Source: Rhodococcus sp. HNM0563 (lineage in GTDB: Bacteria; Actinomycetota; Actinomycetes; Mycobacteriales; Mycobacteriaceae). From it: a stretch of 60,335 nt of DNA. Location of the stretch: positions 1 through 60,335 of the forward strand of contig NZ_JAASAF010000016.1 in the NCBI RefSeq assembly GCF_012726195.1, read 5' to 3'. The notes under the pieces are model-generated. The model saw nothing but the letters and a program-made list of their open reading frames with translations. It had not been told where the DNA came from and did not search any database. Below, piece after piece: positions 28,002 to 36,507 of the stretch (its first letter is position 1; every line of letters starts with the position of its first letter). The position numbers and the translations under genes were made by a program.

Positions 28002-28832
28002 TCAGGCGTCGAGGAACAGATCCCGTTGCGGGTTGTCGCCGCCACCGTAACGTGAAAGATCGGTGATACCCGCCGCGGTGAGCACGTCGGCGTCGATGTA
28101 GCACTTTCCACTGGTGGTCTTCGCGGGACTCGACAGGATTGCCACTGCGGCGTCGGCCATGATCTCGGGGCTGCGCGATGAGGACAGCAGGTTCTCGCCG
28201 TCCTGCATGTTCGCGACCGCCGAGGTGGCGATATAGGTCTCCGGCCACAGGCAGTTCGCGGCGATTCCTGCCTCGGCGTATTCTGCCGCGAACCCCAGTG
28301 TCAGCAGCGACATTCCGTACTTGGACAGCGTGTACGCGGGATGCGCGCCCAGCCAGTACGGGTTCATGTTGATCGGCGGGGCGATCGTGAGGATGTGTCC
28401 GTTCTCGGACTTGCGTAGATGCGGGAGGGCTGCCTTCGTGAGAAGGAAGGTGCCCCGGCAGTTGATCTCCTGCATCAGGTCGTATTTCTTCGCGGACAGT
28501 TGTTCGGTCGGTTCGGTGCCGATCGCGCTCGCGTTGTTGACGCACATGTCGATGCCGCCGAATCGCTCGACCGCGGTGTCGACGGCGCGCTGTACGTCCT
28601 CCTCTTTGCGTACGTCGCCGACGATCGCGACGGCTTTGCCGCCGGCCGCTTCGATGTCGGCGACAGCCGTGTGCACTGTGCCCTTCAGCTTCGGGTGGGG
28701 TTCGCCGGTCTTGGCCAGGAGCACGACGTTCGCGCCCTGCGCTGCGGCAGCGACGGCGATCGCAAGTCCGATGCCGCGGCTGGCGCCGGACACCACCATC
28801 GTGCGGTCGCGAAGTGCATGCTGGCTCGTCAT
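28002..28832 (-). CDS. HSDL2-like short-chain dehydrogenase
   Basis: This 276-residue SDR has the cofactor motif GASRGIG and the NNAS structural motif. The active site YTLSK is preceded by APPINMNPYWLG in the place of the usual serine strand. The long insertion LLAKTGEPHPKLKGTVHTA is typical of the HSDL2/citronellol-dehydrogenase group, whose members oxidise branched or terpenoid alcohols and hydroxyacyl-CoAs. The ATG at 28832 has GGGAG upstream. It is divergent from the B12 mutase and shares with it a gap containing a TetR-type site, so it is the left boundary of the island. Confidence 0.85.
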   Translation of the reverse strand: MTSQHALRDRTMVVSGASRGIGLAIAVAAAAQGANVVLLAKTGEPHPKLKGTVHTAVADIEAAGGKAVAIVGDVRKEEDVQRAVDTAVERFGGIDMCVNNASAIGTEPTEQLSAKKYDLMQEINCRGTFLLTKAALPHLRKSENGHILTIAPPINMNPYWLGAHPAYTLSKYGMSLLTLGFAAEYAEAGIAANCLWPETYIATSAVANMQDGENLLSSSRSPEIMADAAVAILSSPAKTTSGKCYIDADVLTAAGITDLSRYGGGDNPQRDLFLDA

Positions 28833-28877
28833 CGTTCTCCCTACTCGGAATTCGTGTAGCTCATTCGTTCTCACCGA

Positions 28878-28894
28878 TGATATTGGCATTCTCA
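28878..28894. promoter_or_regulatory. Island operator site 1 (12/14)
   Basis: TGATATT-GGC-ATTCTCA matches the perfect site at 50942 in 12 of 14 arm positions. It lies in the 86-bp gap between the divergent SDR and mutase genes, 24 bases before the mutase GTG. Confidence 0.55.
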
Positions 28895-28918
28895 TTTTCT
28901 GCAAGTAAGGTATCCGGC

Positions 28919-30496
28919 GTGAGCGACATCGTGGAAACCTCGTCCGGGATCCCGCTCGATCCGGTTTACGGATCGGGGGATCGAGAACGTGAACTACCCC
29001 TGCCGGGAGAGTTCCCCTTCACCCGTGGGAACTTCGCTTCCGGTTATCGGGGACGGCTGTGGACCTTCCGTCAGTACTCGGGCTTCGGCACCGCCGAAGA
29101 ATCCAACCGCCGGTACCGATACCTGCTCGATCAGGGCGGGACCGGGCTCTCGGTTGCGCTGGACCTCCCCACCCAGTGCGGATACGACTCCGATGACCCC
29201 GAGGTCACCGAGGAGGTGGGGCGCGTCGGCGTCGCAGTCGACACCCTCGCCGACGCCGAGATCCTCTTCGACGGCATACCCCTCGACAAGATCAGTACCA
29301 GCTTCACGATCAACGGCACCGCGGCGATTCTGCTTGCCTTCTATGTGGCTGCTGCCGAACGCAAGGGTGTGCCGCGAGAGAAGCTCACCGGCACCATCCA
29401 GAACGACATTCTCAAAGAGTATGCGTCCAGGGGCACCTGGATCTGGCCGCCCGAGCCGTCCTTGCGACTGATCGCCGACACGATCGAATTCTGTGCCGCA
29501 GAAGTTCCGCGGTTCAATGCGATCTCGGTGGCAGGCGCACACTTCCGCGATGCGGGAGCCAACGCGGTACAGGAGATGGCCTTCACGCTTGCCGACGGTG
29601 TCACCTACTGCGACACCGTGATCGAACGCGGCCGCATGACCATCGACCAGTTCGCGCCGCAGATCTCGTTCTTCTTCTACACGCACGGCGACTTCTTCGA
29701 GGAGATTGCCAAATATCGTGCAGGACGGCGCCGTTGGGCGACGATCGTCCGCGAGCGTTACGGCGCCACCAGCGACAAGGCGTCGATGTTCCGGTTCGGC
29801 TGTGTCGCAGGCGGCGCTTCGCTCTACGCGCCGCAGGCGCAGAACAACCTCGTTCGTGTGGCCTACGAGTCCATGGCCTCTGTACTCGGCGGCGTTCAGT
29901 CGATGTTCACTGCGGCATGGGACGAACCGTTCGCCCTGCCGAGTGAGGAGTCGGCGACGCTCGCCCTGCGCACACAGCAGGTGCTCGCCTACGAGACCGG
30001 CGTGACCCGAGTGGCCGACCCGCTCGGAGGGTCCTATTTCGTCGAGGCACTCACCGACCGCACCGAAGAACGCATCATCGAGATCATGACCGACCTCGAG
30101 CAACACGGCGGCATGGTCCGCGCTATCGAGGACGGGTACCTCCAGGGTCTCATCGCCGACGAGGCGTACAAGCTCCACCAGGAGATCGAAGGCGGCGAGC
30201 GTCCCGTCGTCGGTGTCAACAAATTCGTCTCCGACGAGCCCGCGCCGGAGATCTCCACCTACGAACTCGATGCCGAAGGCCGCGAGATGCAGCTGAAGCG
30301 ACTCGCGAAAGTAAAGGCCGAGCGTGATCCCGAGGCCGTGCGCAGCACCCTCGCCGCACTGTCCCGCGCAGCGGAAGGAACCGACAATCTGATGCACTCC
30401 CTGATCGACTGCGCCAACGCCTACTGCACGGTCGGCGAAATGGTGTCCGCGCTCAAGTCCGTGTGGGGCGAGTTCCAGCAGCCGGTGGTGTTCTGA
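28919..30496 (+). CDS. B12-dependent acyl-CoA mutase, large (barrel) subunit, divergent active site
   Basis: This 525-residue chain is the TIM-barrel subunit of a two-subunit adenosylcobalamin mutase of the methylmalonyl/isobutyryl-CoA mutase family, which rearranges acyl-CoA carbon skeletons by a radical route. FRQYSGFGTAEESN, GTIQNDILKEY and the PPEPSLRLIAD block are conserved. Tyr53 and Arg171 correspond to methylmalonyl-CoA mutase Tyr89 and Arg207, which bind the substrate carboxylate. Other normally invariant residues differ: GYH is GAH (207-208), the HxQTxG stretch reads GCVAGG (294-299), and HTN is FTA (330-332). The GTG at 28919 follows TAAGG. The B12-binding gene overlaps its stop by one base. 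The substrate is unknown, and a new specificity is likely. Confidence 0.85.
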   Translation: MSDIVETSSGIPLDPVYGSGDRERELPLPGEFPFTRGNFASGYRGRLWTFRQYSGFGTAEESNRRYRYLLDQGGTGLSVALDLPTQCGYDSDDPEVTEEVGRVGVAVDTLADAEILFDGIPLDKISTSFTINGTAAILLAFYVAAAERKGVPREKLTGTIQNDILKEYASRGTWIWPPEPSLRLIADTIEFCAAEVPRFNAISVAGAHFRDAGANAVQEMAFTLADGVTYCDTVIERGRMTIDQFAPQISFFFYTHGDFFEEIAKYRAGRRRWATIVRERYGATSDKASMFRFGCVAGGASLYAPQAQNNLVRVAYESMASVLGGVQSMFTAAWDEPFALPSEESATLALRTQQVLAYETGVTRVADPLGGSYFVEALTDRTEERIIEIMTDLEQHGGMVRAIEDGYLQGLIADEAYKLHQEIEGGERPVVGVNKFVSDEPAPEISTYELDAEGREMQLKRLAKVKAERDPEAVRSTLAALSRAAEGTDNLMHSLIDCANAYCTVGEMVSALKSVWGEFQQPVVF

Positions 30497-30891
30497 TGAC
30501 CGCCCGCGTTCTCGTCGCAAAGCCCGGACTCGACGGCCACGATCGTGGCGCCAAGATCGTCGCGCGCGCTCTGCGAGACGCCGGCTTCGAGGTGATCTAC
30601 ACCGGAATCCGCCAGAAGGTCGAGGACATCGTGTCCATCGCCGTCCAAGAGGACGTCGAGGTGGTAGGTCTGAGCATTCTCTCGGGTGCGCACGTTGCAT
30701 TGACGACGAAGGTCGTCGAGGCTCTGCGTGCTGCGGACGCAGGTGACATCGACGTGATCGTCGGAGGCACCATTCCTCAGTCCGACGTTCCCAAACTGCT
30801 CGCAGCAGGCGCTGCCGCAGTGTTCCCCACCAGCACGCCACTCGACGAATTGGTAGCGGGAGTGCGCAAGCTGACCGAGAACACACACTGA
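30496..30891 (+). CDS. B12-binding small subunit of the acyl-CoA mutase
   Basis: This 131-residue Rossmann-like cobalamin domain holds B12 in the base-off/His-on mode. The DxHxxG motif is Asp13-Gly-His15-Asp-Arg-Gly18, preceded by the conserved Lys9, and the nucleotide-tail motifs GLSIL and VGGTIP follow. It starts at an ATG overlapping the large-subunit stop (TGATG), so the two are translated together. The length fits IcmB/HcmB-type subunits. Unlike its partner, every key residue is intact, so cofactor binding should be normal. Confidence 0.92.
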   Translation: MTARVLVAKPGLDGHDRGAKIVARALRDAGFEVIYTGIRQKVEDIVSIAVQEDVEVVGLSILSGAHVALTTKVVEALRAADAGDIDVIVGGTIPQSDVPKLLAAGAAAVFPTSTPLDELVAGVRKLTENTH

Positions 30892-30913
30892 GCGAGAAGC
30901 ACTGAGCGAGAAC
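30886..30913. repeat. 14-bp tandem duplication after the mutase genes
   Basis: CACTGAGCGAGAA occurs twice head to tail with a 14-base period, the first copy containing the small-subunit stop. It is probably a slippage event in the 108-bp gap before the LLM gene. Confidence 0.7.
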
Positions 30914-30999
30914 ACGGCCAGATGTAGTCACCTTCGAGCCCGGCCCACCGAGCGCGCCACCGGGCCGCGCAGACAACGAATTCGAATGCTGGAGGAATC

Positions 31000-31956
31000 G
31001 TGCGGATCGGAGTGATGGTCGGACCCGAGCAGGGGGACACCAACCGCAAGGTCGACCGGATGTTGAAGGACGTCGAATGGGCGGAGGCCGCCGGATTCGA
31101 CACCGTGTGGGTCCCTCAGATCCCCACCGACTTCGACGCATTGACTGCCATCGCCCTCATGAGCACGAGGACGAGCCGAATCGAGATCGGGACCGCAGTG
31201 GTGCCACTGCAGGCGCAGCATCCCGTGCATCTGGTGCGCCAGGCGTTGTCCACGCATGCTGCGCTCGATGGTCGACTCGCTCTGGGGGTCGGTCCGTCTC
31301 ACCACTGGATCGTGCAGGACATGCTCGGCCTGCCCTACGACAAGCCCGCCAAGTTCACCCGGGACTACCTCGACGTGCTCGGTGCGATCAAGGATCTGCC
31401 CGGCTCGATCGATGTCGAGAACGACACGTTCACCGTGCACAACCCACTCGACATCGGACCCGTGGCGCCGATGCCCCTCCTGGTTGCCGCGCTGGGGCCC
31501 GTCATGCTGAAGATTGCCGGTGAACGGGCCGACGGAACGATCCTGTGGATGGCCGACGAGCGGGCGATCGGCGAGCACATCGTTCCGCGCATCACCAAGG
31601 CCGCCGCAGACGCGGGACGACCCGACCCGCGCATCGTCGCGGGTGTGCCCGTGTGTCTGTGTGCACCGGGCGAAGAGGATGTCGCGCGTGAACGCGCCAA
31701 CCGCATCCTCGCCGAGGCCGAGATCTCGCCGAACTACCAGCGTCTGCTCGAGCAGGGCGAGGCGAAGGACATCGGTCAGATGGCCATCGTCGGCGACGAG
31801 GACTCGATCCTCGCCGGGTTCAAGCGGTACCGCGACGCAGGCGTGACCGATCTGTCGATGCGCCTGCTTCCCATCGGAAACAACCGCGACGAACTGGTCG
31901 CGTCGAAGTACCGCACACGTGAGGTCGTCGCCGAGCTTGCGAAGGAACTGCGGTGA
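31000..31956 (+). CDS. LLM-class oxidoreductase, probably F420-dependent
   Basis: The product is a 318-residue luciferase-like monooxygenase-fold protein. It has the N-terminal MRIGVMVGPEQG strand, the GTAVVPLQAQHPVHLVRQA block and LGVGPSHHWIVQ, which are typical of actinobacterial F420-dependent members rather than FMN monooxygenases. It would reduce or oxidise a substrate carbonyl or double bond using F420. The GTG follows GGAGGA. Its stop overlaps the start of the CoA-transferase gene, placing it in the mutase operon. The fgd gene 5 kb away supplies F420H2, which supports but does not prove the cofactor. Confidence 0.82.
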   Translation: MRIGVMVGPEQGDTNRKVDRMLKDVEWAEAAGFDTVWVPQIPTDFDALTAIALMSTRTSRIEIGTAVVPLQAQHPVHLVRQALSTHAALDGRLALGVGPSHHWIVQDMLGLPYDKPAKFTRDYLDVLGAIKDLPGSIDVENDTFTVHNPLDIGPVAPMPLLVAALGPVMLKIAGERADGTILWMADERAIGEHIVPRITKAAADAGRPDPRIVAGVPVCLCAPGEEDVARERANRILAEAEISPNYQRLLEQGEAKDIGQMAIVGDEDSILAGFKRYRDAGVTDLSMRLLPIGNNRDELVASKYRTREVVAELAKELR

Positions 31957-32999
31957 CCGGTCCCCTCTCAGGTATCCGGATCCTCGAGGTCGGCCACATC
32001 CTTGCCGGACCGTACGCAACGATGATGCTCGCCGATCTCGGGGCCGAGGTCACGAAGATCGAACCACCGACCGGGGATCTGTCGCGACAGGTCAGCGACG
32101 CATACTTCGCGAGTCTCAACCGGGGCAAGCGAAGCATCTGTCTCGACCTGACCACCGATGAGGGTCTGCGTCGGCTCGGTGAGCTTGCCGCCGAATCACA
32201 CGCTCTGCTGGTCAATCTCAAGCCGTCGGCGATCCGGAAGTACGGCTTGACCTACGACGCATTGCGACGGTTCAACGACAAGATCGTGTGTGTCGCGCTC
32301 ACGGGATACGGCCTCGACGAGGGCGACGACCCCGCATTCGATTACGTCATCCAGGCAGTGACGGGCGTCGCCGACCTCACCGGCGATCCCGCCGGGCCAC
32401 CGACACTTCCCGGGTATTCGGCGGCCGACAATTCGACCGGTCTGACAGCCGCGCTCGGCCTACTCGCCCAGATTGTGTCGGGTCGTGGCGGCCAGGTGGA
32501 AGTCTCGTTGCGCGACGTCATGCTCTCGCAGCTCAATTACCGGGCGTCGGCATATCTCAACGAGGGCACCCCACCGCGTCGTATGCCGAGCGGTGCGCAT
32601 TCGTACTATGTTCCGGCGCAGTTGTTCCCGACATCGGACGGGACGCTGGCGTTGTTCATCACCCACGACGGTTTCTGGCGCACATTCGCTGCCGAGGCGG
32701 GCATCGCGGGCTTCACGACGATGGCCGAGCGTGCGGCGCAGCGGGACGAGGTGCTTCGCGTCGTCACCGAAGTACTCGCCGGTGACACCGCGGCCGGGTG
32801 GGAATCGCGATTGCGTCCCCTGGGTGTTCCCGCTGCCGCGGTCCGCTCGCTGCCGGACGCGCTGGAGGCCACACCGTCGATGGTTGTGGAGGCCGGCGAC
32901 TTCCGGCTCGTCGGAAGTCCCATCCGCATCGACGGCTACGAGCCCGAATACGGCGCGCCACCGAAGCTGGGCGAGCACGGCACGCTTCCCGTCGGTTGA
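31953..32999 (+). CDS. Class III (CaiB/BaiF) CoA transferase
   Basis: This 348-residue CoA transferase moves CoA between carboxylic acids through an aspartyl-CoA thioester. The N-terminal LEVGHILAGPYATMMLADLGAEV and the NRGKRSICLDL strand are family hallmarks, and the candidate nucleophile is the Asp in YSAADNSTG. It begins with GTG overlapping the LLM stop (GTGA) and ends the mutase operon. It could load CoA onto the mutase substrate or release the product acid. Some members act as racemases (Amacr-like), a possible alternative. It is slightly shorter than the usual 380-400 residues. Confidence 0.88.
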   Translation: MTGPLSGIRILEVGHILAGPYATMMLADLGAEVTKIEPPTGDLSRQVSDAYFASLNRGKRSICLDLTTDEGLRRLGELAAESHALLVNLKPSAIRKYGLTYDALRRFNDKIVCVALTGYGLDEGDDPAFDYVIQAVTGVADLTGDPAGPPTLPGYSAADNSTGLTAALGLLAQIVSGRGGQVEVSLRDVMLSQLNYRASAYLNEGTPPRRMPSGAHSYYVPAQLFPTSDGTLALFITHDGFWRTFAAEAGIAGFTTMAERAAQRDEVLRVVTEVLAGDTAAGWESRLRPLGVPAAAVRSLPDALEATPSMVVEAGDFRLVGSPIRIDGYEPEYGAPPKLGEHGTLPVG

Positions 33000-33031
33000 T
33001 CCTTCTGGCCCGCTGTTGCGAACACAAGCCG

Positions 33032-33081
33032 AACACCGCGATGGCCTCCAACGAAATCCCGTTGGAGGCCATCGCGGTGTT
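33032..33081. terminator. Bidirectional terminator, 22-bp perfect stem
   Basis: Exact 22-base arms (33032-33053 and 33060-33081) flank a six-base loop AAATCC. They lie between the convergent CoA-transferase and reductase genes, and no other signal is needed in this gap. Confidence 0.85.
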
Positions 33082-33088
33082 GCACGTC

Positions 33089-34099
33089 CTACTCGTATCG
33101 CACCTTGATGGAGCAGTCCGGTACAGCCTGGCAGGTCAGGGTGTAGCCGTCGGCGATCTCGTCGTCGCTGAGTGCGTCGTTGACGCGCATGGTGGCACTG
33201 CCGTCGGTGATCTTCGCGATGCAAGTCGCGCAATTACCGGCCTCGCACGAGAACGGAGGTGCCAGACCTGCTCGCCGCGCGCTTTCGAGAAGTGTTTCGC
33301 CCGCCTGCAGTGGTACGGACACGCGCTGGCTGCCCAGCCGGATCGACACGGTGCCCTCGATCGGCGCGGCCGGGGCTTCAGGCTCCGCTTCGGCAGCCTT
33401 CACGGGTTCTGCGGCGGCGCCGAAACGTTCGCTGTACACCGTGCCGGGGCCGGGGAGGGCGGACTCGATCATGTCCATGAACGCTTCGGGGCCGCACAGG
33501 TATACGTCGGACGCGGTGTCGCCGCCGATGAAGTCCAGCGCACCCGCGGGGGTGAGCAGACCCGAGTCGTCGTCGAAGTGACGAACGACGGTGAGGCGTC
33601 CGCCGTACTGCTCGACGAGCTGGTCGGTAAGGGCGTCGAAGATCGCAGCGTTTCGGTCGCGGTCTGCGATGAGCAGGCGGACGTCCCTGTCGGTGGTGGC
33701 AAGCGCGCTCTTCGCGATGGACAGCAGGGGGGTGATGCCGCTGCCGCCGGCGAATCCGATGACCGGCCCTGCCCCTTCGCGCAGCAGGAAGGTGCCTGCG
33801 GGTCGGGTGATCTCCACTTGATCGCCCTCGGCCACGTTGTCGTGCAGCCAGTTGGAGACCTTGCCGCCGGGAACCCTCTTGATGGTGGTCATCATCTCGG
33901 TGTCGGTCTCGGGGGCACTCGACATCGAGTACGACCGGTAGAGCTCTGTGCCGTCGACATCGACCTTGAAGGTGCAGAACTGACCTGCCTGATAGGTGAA
34001 CGGCCCATCCACGGGGGCGAGCACGTAGGTACGGGCGTCGTCGGTCTCCTTCACGATCCGGGTAACGGTCGCGCGCTGGAACAAAGGTGGTCTCGCCAT
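33089..34099 (-). CDS. KshB/PaaE-like oxygenase reductase (FAD, NAD(P)H, 2Fe-2S)
   Basis: This 336-residue electron-transfer protein has an FAD domain (YRSYSMSSAP), an NAD(P)H domain (GFAGGSGITP, CGPEAFMD) and a C-terminal plant-type 2Fe-2S ferredoxin with Cys285, Cys290, Cys293 and Cys323. This order is that of KshB, the reductase of 3-ketosteroid 9-alpha-hydroxylase, and of phenylacetyl-CoA epoxidase reductase. It should feed a Rieske or di-iron oxygenase. No such oxygenase is fully present in the window, so I do not call it kshB. The ATG has GGAGGAG, and it is divergent from a CoA ligase across an island operator. Confidence 0.88.
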   Translation of the reverse strand: MARPPLFQRATVTRIVKETDDARTYVLAPVDGPFTYQAGQFCTFKVDVDGTELYRSYSMSSAPETDTEMMTTIKRVPGGKVSNWLHDNVAEGDQVEITRPAGTFLLREGAGPVIGFAGGSGITPLLSIAKSALATTDRDVRLLIADRDRNAAIFDALTDQLVEQYGGRLTVVRHFDDDSGLLTPAGALDFIGGDTASDVYLCGPEAFMDMIESALPGPGTVYSERFGAAAEPVKAAEAEPEAPAAPIEGTVSIRLGSQRVSVPLQAGETLLESARRAGLAPPFSCEAGNCATCIAKITDGSATMRVNDALSDDEIADGYTLTCQAVPDCSIKVRYE

Positions 34100-34135
34100 G
34101 GACCGTCTCCTCCTGGTATCGATATTCTGCTACTA

Positions 34136-34152
34136 GGAGAGTACTATTCTCG
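34136..34152. promoter_or_regulatory. Island operator site 2 (11/14)
   Basis: GGAGAGT-ACT-ATTCTCG matches the perfect site in 11 of 14 arm positions. It lies in the 121-bp gap between the divergent reductase and acyl-CoA ligase genes. Confidence 0.5.
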
Positions 34153-34220
34153 TCAATGAGAGCGAAAGCTCCCGACGGAGTTTGTTCCCAGGATGAGACG
34201 GGATCGTAAGGAACGAGGAC

Positions 34221-35624
34221 ATGGCCGACCCCACCGTGCTGGCCTTCGACCAGCAGGAATACAGCCGCACGCAACTCGATGCGCTGGCTGCCGGTATGGC
34301 TGCGTCCCTCGAGCGTCGAGGTGTCGGCCCCGGCGACCGTGTGGCACTCATGTCGTCGAACCGGCCCGAGTTCGTCATCGCAGCGCTGGCGATCTGGCAG
34401 CTCGGCGCAGTCGTCGTCCTGATCAGTCCGGCGTGGAAACGTGCCGAAGTCACGCACGCGCTCGATGTCAGCGAGGCCACCCACGCGGTCGGCGACAGTT
34501 CGGTACTCGCCGACCTGATGCCCATGCTCTGCCTCGACGATCAGATCGAAGAGGGATTCCGTCCGCCCACGCCGGCCGAGTCGGATGCCGACGCCCTGCT
34601 CGTGTTCAGTTCGGGCACCACCGGACTTCCGAAAGCGGTCCGTCACACTCACGCATCGTTCGCCGCCGCGGTCGGGCACTGGCGCGATGCCCTGAAACTC
34701 ACCGCGAGCGATCGCATCCAGATCGTCACGCCCCCGTCGCATATCCTCGGCTTGCTCAACATCGTCACCGCACTCGATGCAGGCACCTGGATGCGGTTGC
34801 ATCGTCGATTCGACCTCGACGCGATGCTGCGCCACATCGAAAGCGATCGCATCACCGTCGAGATGGCAGTGGCGCCGATTGCGCTGGGTATCGCGTCGCA
34901 CCCGGATCTCGAATCCTTCGACCTGACGTCGCTGCGCTACATCATGTGGGGCGCCACACCCGTCACGCCGAGCGTCGCCGAGACCGTCACCCGCCGGACC
35001 GGAGTGCCGTGGGTCCCGGCGTACGGGGCGAGCGAGATCCCGGTGATCGCCTGCAGCCCGATCGAGGGTGCGCGCCTGGACAGCGTGGGTCGCGTGGTGC
35101 CCGGCGTCGAGATGCGCGTTGTGTCGCTCGGGACGGGCGAGACGCTCGCGCCGGGCGATACGGGCGAGATCCAGGTGCGGTCGGCGTCCATGATGGCCGG
35201 ATACCTACCCGGCGACACGACCGCCGACGCATTCGCCGACGGCTGGTACCGCACCGGCGATGTCGGCAGTGTCGATGCCGACGGCTGGGTGCGCATCACC
35301 GACAGGTCCAAGGACATGATCAAGGTCAAGGGTTTCCAGGTGGCGCCCGCCGAGATCGAAGCCGTCCTGTTCACCCACCCCGACATCGCCGACTGCGCGG
35401 TGTTCGGAGTCGACGACGCTGCCACCGGTGAAGCCGTCGTCGCTGCGGTCACTACGACCGCACCGATCGAAGCCGGCGAGATCATCGATCTCGTCGGGAA
35501 CACCCTCGCCTCGTACAAGCGTCCGAGCCGAGTGGTCTTCGTGCCCGAAATCCCGCGCCTGCCCTCCGGCAAGGTGTTGCGCCGAATACTCGAGGAGCGC
35601 CATGGACGTACGTCTGACCAATGA
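34221..35624 (+). CDS. Acid-CoA ligase (FadD type)
   Basis: This 467-residue adenylate-forming ligase has the P-loop FSSGTTGLPKA (about 129-139), WYRTGDVG and the catalytic lysine in PSGKVLRRIL. It is shorter than most FadDs because the N-terminal 40-50 residues are reduced, as in several steroid-side-chain ligases. The ATG follows an AAGGAACGAGG stretch. Its 3' end overlaps the next acyl-CoA dehydrogenase gene by 23 bp. It is the first gene of a five-gene unit (ligase, FadE small, FadE large, crotonase, hydrolase) and would start beta-oxidation of the island's acid substrate. Confidence 0.87.
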   Translation: MADPTVLAFDQQEYSRTQLDALAAGMAASLERRGVGPGDRVALMSSNRPEFVIAALAIWQLGAVVVLISPAWKRAEVTHALDVSEATHAVGDSSVLADLMPMLCLDDQIEEGFRPPTPAESDADALLVFSSGTTGLPKAVRHTHASFAAAVGHWRDALKLTASDRIQIVTPPSHILGLLNIVTALDAGTWMRLHRRFDLDAMLRHIESDRITVEMAVAPIALGIASHPDLESFDLTSLRYIMWGATPVTPSVAETVTRRTGVPWVPAYGASEIPVIACSPIEGARLDSVGRVVPGVEMRVVSLGTGETLAPGDTGEIQVRSASMMAGYLPGDTTADAFADGWYRTGDVGSVDADGWVRITDRSKDMIKVKGFQVAPAEIEAVLFTHPDIADCAVFGVDDAATGEAVVAAVTTTAPIEAGEIIDLVGNTLASYKRPSRVVFVPEIPRLPSGKVLRRILEERHGRTSDQ

Positions 35625-36507
35625 ACAGCAGCAATTACGCGACGCAGCCGCAAAACTCGCCGACGATCTGGGGCCGGGTTCGGTTCAGGACCTCGACGAC
35701 GCGACACGTGTCGCGCGGCTGGAGAAGACGGTGGCCGCGGCAGGCTGGCGCGAACTTCGTTCCGACGGCGCCTCCGGCGTCGAGGTTGCGATCGTTGCCG
35801 AAGAGTTCGGCCGAGGACTCGTGGATGTCCCGTTCCTCGGTCCGGTTCTCGCCGACGATCTGCGACGGCACCTAGCCGACGACCAGCAGACCTGGGCCAT
35901 CGCCATCGGCGACGACGCTTTCGATGCGTCGGGCCTCACCCACGCACTTGTGGTGCGAGACAACAGTGTTCTCGCGGCCGAGATCGGCGACCCCGCAGAG
36001 GGAGCCGACTTCACCCGCGCATTCGCTACGTTGATCCAACCGTACGAGCAGATCGGCGAACTGTCGCCCGAACAGATCGAGCGCGGCTACGCGCTGGCGT
36101 TGGTCGTCACGTGCGCCGACCTCGTGGGAACCTCGCGCGGCGCCCAGGCAGCCGCAGTCGATTACGCCAAGATCCGCGAGCAGTACGGCAGCACCATCGG
36201 CTCGTACCAGGCCGTCGCACACCTGCTCGCCGAAAGCGAAGCGCTCATCGAAGGATCCATCAGCGTGCTGCGTCACGCCGCGTGGGCAGTCGACGAACTG
36301 ACACCAGCCGAAGCGGTGCGCGCCGCGAGGATCGCGAAGATCTACTGCGCCCGTGCCGCACGCACGGTGTGCGAAACGGCCATCCAGGTGCACGGCGGCA
36401 TCGGAAACACCTGGGAATGCATCGAACACGTCTATCTTCGGCGGGCGCTGACGTCCACCGAACTGTTCCCCGTGAGCCTGGAGGAGATCGACCTTGGACT
36501 TTCGTGA
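35602..36507 (+). CDS. Acyl-CoA dehydrogenase, small subunit of pair A
   Basis: The protein is 301 residues, well short of the normal 380. It keeps the C-terminal helical domain with the flavin contact REQYGSTIGSYQAVAHLL and QVHGGIGNTWE, but its middle domain is eroded and lacks the SEPGxGSD flavin motif. That division is typical of alpha2beta2 FadE heteromers such as FadE26-FadE27 and FadE28-FadE29, which act on steroid-derived CoAs. The ATG has GAGGAG and lies inside the ligase gene. The partner is encoded immediately downstream with a 14-bp overlap. Confidence 0.85.
   Translation: MDVRLTNEQQQLRDAAAKLADDLGPGSVQDLDDATRVARLEKTVAAAGWRELRSDGASGVEVAIVAEEFGRGLVDVPFLGPVLADDLRRHLADDQQTWAIAIGDDAFDASGLTHALVVRDNSVLAAEIGDPAEGADFTRAFATLIQPYEQIGELSPEQIERGYALALVVTCADLVGTSRGAQAAAVDYAKIREQYGSTIGSYQAVAHLLAESEALIEGSISVLRHAAWAVDELTPAEAVRAARIAKIYCARAARTVCETAIQVHGGIGNTWECIEHVYLRRALTSTELFPVSLEEIDLGLS

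Noticed and set aside
28919..30891. Calling the mutase methylmalonyl-, isobutyryl- or 2-hydroxyisobutyryl-CoA mutase
   Set aside because: Tyr53 and Arg171 argue against the latter two, and the loss of several invariant residues argues against ordinary methylmalonyl-CoA mutase.
28994..31141. A 715-residue open frame on the minus strand opposite the mutase operon
   Set aside because: It covers two clearly real genes on the other strand and reads as low-complexity Arg/Gly/Leu-rich sequence, as expected of a shadow frame.
33089..34099. Naming the reductase kshB
   Set aside because: Domain order fits, but KshA or other 3-ketosteroid genes are not in the window, and many catabolic reductases share this layout.
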